A DNA stretch of 6,900 nt, from assembly GCA_038321545.1 (NCBI GenBank), contig JBBQFB010000210.1:1-6900 (forward strand), given 5' to 3'. The translations under genes and the position numbers were made by a program. Under the pieces are notes generated by a model. It saw only the letters and a program-made list of their open reading frames with translations, was not told the DNA's origin and made no database searches. Of the stretch, positions 1 to 4,938 are shown in pieces; within the stretch, counting starts at the first letter, position 1; each line of letters begins with the position of its first letter. This DNA comes from VFJZ01 sp038321545 (GTDB taxonomy: Bacteria; Actinomycetota; Thermoleophilia; Gaiellales; F1-60-MAGs149).

Positions 1-1659
1 ACGCTCGGCAAGACGTCGCTCGAGCAGGGCCTCTACGCCGGTATCGCGGGCCTGCTGATCGTGATGATCTGGATGGTCGTCTTCTACCGCTTCCTGGGCG
101 TCATCGCCGACCTCGCGCTGGTCATCTACGCGGCGCTGTACTTCGGCGTGATCCTGGCGATACCCGTCACGCTGACGCTGCCGGGCATCGCCGGCCTGAT
201 CCTCACGATCGGCGTCGCGGCAGACGCGAACGTCGTCGTGTTCGAACGCATCAAGGAGGAGGTGCGCGCAGGCCGAAGCGTGCGCGCGGCCATCTCGGCG
301 GGCTACAAGAAGGGCTTCTCGACGATCATCGACGCGAACGCGGTCACGCTGATCACCGCCTCGGTGCTGTTCGTCGCCTCCCAGTCCAGCGTCCGCGGAT
401 TCGCGTTCCTGCTGGCCATCGGCGTGATCGTGTCGATGTTCACCGCCGTGGCGGCGACGCGCGCCATGCTCGGCATCCTGGGCGGTTTCAAGTGGTTCAA
501 CAACGCGGCCTTCATGGGCGCCACCGCCAAGCCGGTGCGCTGGAAGATCGACGTGGTCGGCCGCACCCGGATGTGGTTCCTGATCTCCGGGGCCGTGATC
601 GTCATCGGCCTCGGCTCGCTCGCCGTCCAGGGCCTCAACCGCGGTCTCGACTTCACGGGCGGCACGCGGCTCGCATTCGCGATGACGGCGCCGAAGGGGG
701 CGACGGTCGATGAGATCCGGAACGTCGCGAAGCCGATCGACCGCGAGCTGGGCGACGCCATCATCCGCGGCACCGGTCAGCCGATCGGCACCGATCGCTA
801 CTCGGGCTTCCAGATGGAGTCGAAGGAGGTCGCGGCGCAGGACGTCGTGAGCTTCCGCTTCGCCCTCTCGAAGAAGTTCGGCGACAAGGCCATCCCGGAG
901 GACAAGTTCTCGCAGACCACCGTGTCCGGCTCGTTCGGGCGCGAGATCCTGCAGTCGGCGATCCTCGCCTTCATCTTCTCGATGGTGCTGATCGTGCTGT
1001 ACCTCGCGTTCCGGTTCGACTGGCGGTACGCGACACCGACGATCGCAGCCCTGCTGCACGACCTGATCATCACGATCGGCGTGTACTCGATCACCGGCCG
1101 CGAGGTGACCTCCGCGACGGTCGCCGCGGTCCTGACGATTCTCGGCTACTCGCTGTACGACACCATCATCGTGTTCGACCGCGTGCGCGAGAACGAACGC
1201 CTGCTGCGACGGCACACGTACGGCCAGATCGTGAACATCTCGCTCTGGGAGACGCTGACGCGGTCGCTGACGACGAGCATTTTGACGCTGCTGCCGATCG
1301 CGAGCCTGTTCCTGTTCGGCGGCAACACGCTGAAGGACTTCGCATTCGCGCTGCTGGTCGGCATCGTCTCGGGCGCCTACTCGAGCTTCTTCGTCGCGAG
1401 CCCGCTGCTCGTGCTGCTGAAGCGGCGCGAGCCGGAGTTCGTGAAGCGCCAGGGCTCGAACGAGCTGCCCGCCATCTTCCTGCGCTCGAACGCCCCCGTC
1501 CCGGCGGCCGCTGCAGCCGCTCCGGCAGCGCCGGCGGCACCTGCCGCACCGGCGCCCGCAGTGGTCGGTGCCAACGGCGCAACCAAGGCGCCGACGGCCA
1601 GCGACGAGCGCATCCAGGCCGCTCGCGCCCGTCGCGGCGACCGCAAGCGGCGGCGCTAG
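1..1659 (+). CDS. secDF: Protein translocase SecDF (fused SecD-SecF), 5'-truncated by window start
   Basis: SecDF is an inner-membrane accessory of the SecYEG channel that uses the proton gradient to pull exported proteins across the membrane. The frame is open from base 1, giving 552 visible residues and a TAG stop; the SecD N-terminus and most of its periplasmic domain lie upstream. Residues 1-140 are the SecD membrane core, with the motif VAADANVVVFERIKEE carrying Asp75. Around residues 165-190 the chain runs without a stop into SecF: first membrane helix at about 192-211, the SecF signature GLDFTGGTRL at 215-224, a periplasmic domain to about 315, then five helices between about 320 and 473. 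Asp387 (GYSLYDT) and Arg421 (LTRSL) are 34 residues apart, the same spacing as the essential Asp637/Arg671 of Thermus SecDF, so proton coupling looks intact. The protein ends in a cytosolic Ala/Pro-rich tail and a basic KRRR end. In many Actinobacteria secD and secF are separate genes; here they are one. Confidence 0.96.
   Translation, partial: TLGKTSLEQGLYAGIAGLLIVMIWMVVFYRFLGVIADLALVIYAALYFGVILAIPVTLTLPGIAGLILTIGVAADANVVVFERIKEEVRAGRSVRAAISAGYKKGFSTIIDANAVTLITASVLFVASQSSVRGFAFLLAIGVIVSMFTAVAATRAMLGILGGFKWFNNAAFMGATAKPVRWKIDVVGRTRMWFLISGAVIVIGLGSLAVQGLNRGLDFTGGTRLAFAMTAPKGATVDEIRNVAKPIDRELGDAIIRGTGQPIGTDRYSGFQMESKEVAAQDVVSFRFALSKKFGDKAIPEDKFSQTTVSGSFGREILQSAILAFIFSMVLIVLYLAFRFDWRYATPTIAALLHDLIITIGVYSITGREVTSATVAAVLTILGYSLYDTIIVFDRVRENERLLRRHTYGQIVNISLWETLTRSLTTSILTLLPIASLFLFGGNTLKDFAFALLVGIVSGAYSSFFVASPLLVLLKRREPEFVKRQGSNELPAIFLRSNAPVPAAAAAAPAAPAAPAAPAPAVVGANGATKAPTASDERIQAARARRGDRKRRR
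1492..1560 (+). repeat. Ala/Pro low-complexity coding repeat in the SecDF tail
   Basis: Codons 498-520 of the visible SecDF frame encode almost only alanine and proline, in irregular PAA and PAP units. From 501 to 520 there are 14 Ala and 6 Pro. The segment follows the last membrane helix and an RREPEF-type juxtamembrane stretch, and precedes a charged end rich in Arg and Lys. It is probably a disordered cytoplasmic linker. The synonymous codons vary (gcg, gcc, gct, gca), so it is a protein-level repeat, not a recent tandem DNA duplication. Confidence 0.8.
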
Positions 1660-1693
1660 CTCGACCCACCCGGGCGCCGTCCGACGCTGACCA

Positions 1694-1699
1694 TACGGT
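1694..1699 (+). promoter_or_regulatory. Possible -10 element of recJ (leaderless arrangement)
   Basis: The hexamer TACGGT fits the TAnnnT pattern of a sigma-70-type -10 box. It ends 6 nt before the recJ GTG, so transcription would be expected to begin at or next to the start codon. No convincing -35 box was found 16-19 nt upstream. The only purine-rich stretch, AGGG, touches the start codon and is too close to act as a normal ribosome binding site. recJ could instead be read through from secDF, whose stop is only 46 nt upstream. Weak motif; inference. Confidence 0.28.
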
Positions 1700-1705
1700 T
1701 CAGGG

Positions 1706-4090
1706 GTGCGACTCGTCGTCGATCCCTGCCCGTTCGAGGCTTCCGAGCACCTGCGCCGTGAGCTCGGCGTGTCCCGGGTGATGGCCGACGTGCTCGTCCG
1801 GCGAGGCCTGGGGGACGCCGACGAGGCACGCGCGTTCCTGGCGCTGCGCGGCCCGCAGCACGACCCGCTCGAGCTGGGCGACATGGTTGCCGCGTGCGTC
1901 GTCATCGAGGCGGCGATCGCCGACGGGCGGAAGATCGTCGTGCACGGCGACTACGACGTCGACGGCATCTGCGCGACCGCCGTTGCGACGGCCGTCATCG
2001 CGGGACTGGGCGGCACCGTCGAGCCGTTCCTGCCGAGCCGGTTCGACGAGGGCTACGGCCTCGCGACCGAGACCGTCGAGCGCCTCGCGGCCGACGGCTG
2101 CGGGCTGCTCGTGACCGTCGACTGCGGCATCACGGCGGTCGAGGCGGCAGCCCGCGCGGCCGAGCTCGGCCTGGCACTCGTGATCACCGACCACCACCGT
2201 CCGGGCGAGCAGCTGCCCGACTGCCCCGTGGTCGCGCCGCACGGCCGCGGCGACTACCCGGCCGACCTGTGCGGGACGGGCGTGGCCTGGAAGCTCGGCG
2301 TGGCGCTGGTCGCCCGGGCAGGCGCCGAGCGCGCGATCGTCGACCGCGAGCTCGACCTCGTGGCGCTCGCCACGGTGGCCGACATCGTGCCGCTGCAGGG
2401 CGAGAACCGCGCGCTCGTGCGTTCCGGTCTCGAGGCGCTGCGCCGCACCCGCCGTCCCGGGCTGGATGCGCTGATGCGCGTCGCCAAGTGCGAGCGCACG
2501 CGCATCGGTGCCACCGAGATCGGCTTCCGGCTGGCGCCGCGCATCAATGCCTCCGGCCGCCTCGGCCACCCGCGTGAGGCGCTCGAGCTGCTCACGACGA
2601 CCGACGAGCGCCGGGCGCGCGAGCTGGCCGACGTGCTCGACGCCCGTAACCGCGAGCGCCAGGCGGTGGAGGGGGAGATCCTCCGCGACGCCCTCGCGAT
2701 GGTCGAGGCGCTGCCCGACGAGCGCCGGGCCCAGCGCGGTCTGGTGCTGGCGTCGCCCGAGTGGCACGTCGGCGTGGTCGGCATCGTGGCGGCCCGCGTT
2801 GCCGAGCGCCTTCGCCGTCCCACCGTGCTGATCGCGCTGGAGGGCGAGGAGGGACGCGGGTCGGGCCGCTCGCTGCCCACGTTCGACCTGCACGCCGGCC
2901 TTGCCGCGTGTGCCGAGCATCTGGTCGCGTGGGGCGGCCATCGGGCCGCCGCCGGCGTGACGGTGCGGGCCGACGCAGTCGACGCGTTCGCCGCCGCGTT
3001 CGCGGCGCACGCCGACGCCACGCTCCGGGACGACGACCTGATCGCCGTCGAGCGCATGGACGCGATCGTCTCGCTGTCCGACGTGTCGCTCGACCTGGCC
3101 GACGAGCTCGCACAGCTCGAGCCGCACGGGCTCGCCAACCCGAGCGTGCGGCTGCTCGTACCCGGCGTCGAGCTGGCAGGCGTGGCGACGCTGGGGCAGG
3201 ATGGCAAGCATCTGCGGTTCACCGCCCGCTCCGCCGCCGGCACGTGCCGGACGGTGTTCTGGGGCGCCGGCGGCGACCTCGCGCGCCTGTCGCAGGGAGG
3301 CCGTCACGACCTCAACTGCCGGGTGGAGCGAAACGACTGGAACGGCACGTCGAGCGTGCAGCTGACTGCGCGCGCGGTGCTGCCGGTCAAGGGGCCGCCG
3401 CTGGTGTCGGAACGGTGCACGATTGCGCCCGGCGAGCCGGTCGGGCGACCCGGGCTGCACGACGCCTCCGGCCGGGGCGCGCTGGCCGAGCTGGTGCGGC
3501 TTGCCGCGACCGGCGAGGGACTGCTCGTGGTCTGCGACGACACGAAGCGTCGGCGGCCGTTGCTGGCCGGGCCGCTGGGACCGTGGCGCTACGGCCTCGA
3601 CGGCGCCGTCGTGCTCTCGAGCGACGGCTGCGAGCTGGTGGCGGGCGCCGTCGGCCCGAAGATGATCGGTCTCGCCTCGCACGAGGCGCTCGACCTCGAG
3701 GCGGTGTCGGCGTTTCGCCACGTCGCGGTGCTCGACCCGCCGGTCACGGTCGCCCAGCGCGACGCGCTGGCCACGCTGCCGGTCGCGCACGTCCACCTCG
3801 TCTGGGGCGTTGCCGAGCGCACCGCCGCCCTGCGGACGATCGAGGAGCGCGCGCCGCGCACGCTTTGCGCGGCGATCTGGAAGGCGCTCGCCGACGGTCC
3901 CGTCGACCTCGCCCGGCTCGATCCCGACGCCGCCTGGGCGGCCGAGGTGCTGGCCACCGCCGGGCTGGCGACGTTCGAGGGCGGCGCCGTGCGCCGCCTC
4001 GATGCAGGCAGCCGGGTGCGCCTCGACGACGTGCCGGCGTACGCCGAGCGCGCCGCCGCGCACGCGGCCGCGCTCACGCTCGTCGGCTGA
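1706..4090 (+). CDS. recJ: Single-stranded-DNA-specific exonuclease RecJ with long C-terminal extension
   Basis: RecJ is a 5'-3' single-strand DNA exonuclease of the DHH phosphoesterase family, acting in recombinational, mismatch and base-excision repair in the cytoplasm with two metal ions, usually Mn2+. The 794-residue protein shows the family motifs in order: HGDYDVDG (Asp82, Asp84, Asp86), VTVDCG (Asp139), TDHH (161-164), ATVADIVPL (Asp226), RINASGRLGH (279-288), then the DHHA1 domain with GSGRS (385-389) and GGHRAAAG (410-417). An OB-like DNA-binding region covers about 448-560. Residues from about 565 to 794 form an extra region absent from the 577-residue E. coli enzyme. GTG at 1706 is chosen because an in-frame TGA at 1688-1690 leaves no earlier start and the N-terminal helix region (LRRELGVSRVMADVLVRRGL) is family-like. 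It lies 46 nt after secDF on the same strand, possibly co-transcribed, and its TGA directly abuts the stop of the convergent crotonase gene. Oddity: VVAPH at 175-179, where RecJ usually has a VNP motif. Confidence 0.96.
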   Translation: MRLVVDPCPFEASEHLRRELGVSRVMADVLVRRGLGDADEARAFLALRGPQHDPLELGDMVAACVVIEAAIADGRKIVVHGDYDVDGICATAVATAVIAGLGGTVEPFLPSRFDEGYGLATETVERLAADGCGLLVTVDCGITAVEAAARAAELGLALVITDHHRPGEQLPDCPVVAPHGRGDYPADLCGTGVAWKLGVALVARAGAERAIVDRELDLVALATVADIVPLQGENRALVRSGLEALRRTRRPGLDALMRVAKCERTRIGATEIGFRLAPRINASGRLGHPREALELLTTTDERRARELADVLDARNRERQAVEGEILRDALAMVEALPDERRAQRGLVLASPEWHVGVVGIVAARVAERLRRPTVLIALEGEEGRGSGRSLPTFDLHAGLAACAEHLVAWGGHRAAAGVTVRADAVDAFAAAFAAHADATLRDDDLIAVERMDAIVSLSDVSLDLADELAQLEPHGLANPSVRLLVPGVELAGVATLGQDGKHLRFTARSAAGTCRTVFWGAGGDLARLSQGGRHDLNCRVERNDWNGTSSVQLTARAVLPVKGPPLVSERCTIAPGEPVGRPGLHDASGRGALAELVRLAATGEGLLVVCDDTKRRRPLLAGPLGPWRYGLDGAVVLSSDGCELVAGAVGPKMIGLASHEALDLEAVSAFRHVAVLDPPVTVAQRDALATLPVAHVHLVWGVAERTAALRTIEERAPRTLCAAIWKALADGPVDLARLDPDAAWAAEVLATAGLATFEGGAVRRLDAGSRVRLDDVPAYAERAAAHAAALTLVG

Positions 4091-4093
4091 TCA
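4088..4093. other. Zero-gap convergent stop junction (TGATCA)
   Basis: The TGA stop of recJ (4088-4090) and the TGA stop of the crotonase gene (TCA on the plus strand, 4091-4093) lie back to back and form the palindrome TGATCA. No noncoding base remains between the genes, so any transcription terminator must lie inside the opposing coding sequence. I saw no strong stem with a T-run nearby; a 4-bp CGGC/GCCG pairing around the junction is too weak to call. Confidence 0.9.
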
Positions 4094-4891
4094 GGCGCCG
4101 TGCGTCCAGGTCGGGGCGCGCTTGTCGAGGAAGGCGCCGATGCCCTCCTGCGCGTCCGTGGCGGCCGCGTTGGCCGCCATCACCTGCTGCGTGTGCTCGT
4201 AGGCGCCGGCCTCGGAGCGGTCGATCTGCTCCCAGAACGCGGCCTTGCCGACGGACAGCGTGTACGCGGACGACGATGCTACGCGCCCGGCCAGCTCGTC
4301 GATGGCGGTGTCCAGCTGGTCGGCCGGCACGACGTGGTTGACGAGGCCCCAGTCGGCGGCCGTCCGCGCGCTGATCGGCGTGCCGGTGAGCAGCATCTCC
4401 ATCGCCCGCTTGCGGCCGACGGCGCGCGACACGGCGACCATCGGCGTCGAGCAGAACAGGCCGATCTTGACGCCCGGCGTCGCGAACGTGGCCTCCTCCG
4501 CGGCGATCGCGAGGTCGCAGGTGGCGACCAGCTGGCAGCCGGCGGCGGTGGCGATCCCGTGCACGCGCGCGATCACGGGCTGCGGCACGGCGTGGATGGT
4601 CTGCATGAGCTGCGTGCAGACGGTGAACAGCTCGTCGTAGAAGGCGGGCTCGCGCCCCCGCATCTCGGACAGGTCGTGGCCGGCGGAGAACGCCGGGCCG
4701 TTGCCGGCCAGCACGATCACGCGGCACCCGGCGTCGGCGGCCAGCTCCTGCAGCCCGCTGATCGCCTCCTGCATGAGGGCGAGGCTGAGGGCGTTGCGGC
4801 GGGTCGGCCGGTTCAGCGTCAGGCGGCCGGTGCCACCCTCGCGGACGACGGTGATGTGCTCGTAGCTGGTGCGGGTCTCGGCGGCGCTCAT
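4091..4891 (-). CDS. Crotonase-fold protein, ECHDC3-like, lacking both catalytic glutamates
   Basis: This 266-residue protein belongs to the enoyl-CoA hydratase/isomerase (crotonase) superfamily, whose members bind acyl-CoA thioesters and stabilise an enolate in an oxyanion hole. The fold is clear: LTLNRPTRRNALS near 24-36, the first oxyanion loop AFSAGHDL at 67-74, the second at HGIATAAGCQ (111-120), and a C-terminal helical part ending in AFLDKRAPTW. The segments ATAAGCQLVA, FATPGVKIGLFCSTP and RKRAMEMLLTG resemble, from memory, the ECHDC3 group. The two glutamates of classical hydratase (Glu144 and Glu164 in rat) align with Gln120 and Gly140, so ordinary hydratase activity is doubtful; isomerase, thioesterase-like, hydrolase or binding roles remain open. 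ATG at 4891 is preferred: a longer frame reaches 4948, but its 19 extra residues are not crotonase-like and would run into rel. The gene is convergent with recJ and divergent from rel, so it is its own transcription unit. Family assignment is firm; function is not. Confidence 0.9.
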   Translation of the reverse strand: MSAAETRTSYEHITVVREGGTGRLTLNRPTRRNALSLALMQEAISGLQELAADAGCRVIVLAGNGPAFSAGHDLSEMRGREPAFYDELFTVCTQLMQTIHAVPQPVIARVHGIATAAGCQLVATCDLAIAAEEATFATPGVKIGLFCSTPMVAVSRAVGRKRAMEMLLTGTPISARTAADWGLVNHVVPADQLDTAIDELAGRVASSSAYTLSVGKAAFWEQIDRSEAGAYEHTQQVMAANAAATDAQEGIGAFLDKRAPTWTHGA

Positions 4892-4897
4892 GGCCGA

Positions 4898-4903
4898 AGT
4901 GTA
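4898..4903 (-). promoter_or_regulatory. Possible -10 element of the crotonase gene (leaderless arrangement)
   Basis: Read on the minus strand the hexamer is TACACT, matching TAnnnT. Six bases (TCGGCC) separate it from the ATG at 4891, placing the expected start of transcription at the A of the start codon. The bases before the ATG contain no Shine-Dalgarno-like purine run, which fits leaderless translation. The hexamer 17 nt upstream is GGTACC and does not resemble a -35 consensus. Confidence 0.33.
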
Positions 4904-4922
4904 CGGCGCTGGCACTCGCGGG

Positions 4923-4928
4923 TACCAT
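4923..4928 (+). promoter_or_regulatory. Possible -10 element of rel
   Basis: TACCAT fits TAnnnT and ends 10 nt before the ATG at 4939, so a transcript would begin about 3-5 nt before that start codon. The hexamer overlaps the alternative ATG at 4927, which could not be used by such a transcript. No good -35 box was found. Low confidence, because short TAnnnT hexamers arise by chance. Confidence 0.25.
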
Positions 4929-4938
4929 GCGGGTAAGC

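Larger units (their letters stand above)
4892..4938. promoter_or_regulatory. Divergent 47-bp intergenic region between the crotonase gene and rel
   Basis: These 47 bases separate the two divergent start codons and must hold at least part of both promoters unless these overlap coding DNA. The region contains a GGTACC palindrome (4921-4926) and one candidate -10 hexamer on each strand. No convincing -35 box or operator was recognised. The two candidate -10 boxes are only 19 bp apart, so polymerases at the two promoters would probably hinder each other. Confidence 0.55.

Noticed and set aside
1660..1705. Terminator between secDF and recJ
   Set aside because: The 46-bp gap is GC-rich but shows no stable inverted repeat followed by T residues.
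1700..4063. 787-codon open frame on the minus strand opposite recJ
   Set aside because: It lies fully antisense to a motif-complete recJ, and its product is rich in Arg, Ala, His and Gly without recognisable domains. Codons ending in G or C in GC-rich DNA suppress antisense stop codons, which explains it.
4084..4100. Hairpin terminator at the recJ/crotonase junction
   Set aside because: Only a 4-bp CGGC/GCCG stem with a 9-base loop and no T-run; too weak to support.
2761..4341. 526-codon plus-strand frame overlapping recJ and the crotonase gene
   Set aside because: Its product is extremely Arg- and Ala-rich with no family motif, and it is out of frame with recJ and antisense to the crotonase gene.
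4927..4929. Earlier in-frame ATG for rel
   Set aside because: Possible, but it adds only four residues and overlaps the candidate -10 hexamer; 4939 gives the better match in length to known Rel proteins.
4100..4936. 278-codon plus-strand frame opposite the crotonase gene
   Set aside because: Antisense shadow of a clear crotonase-family protein; no motif of its own.
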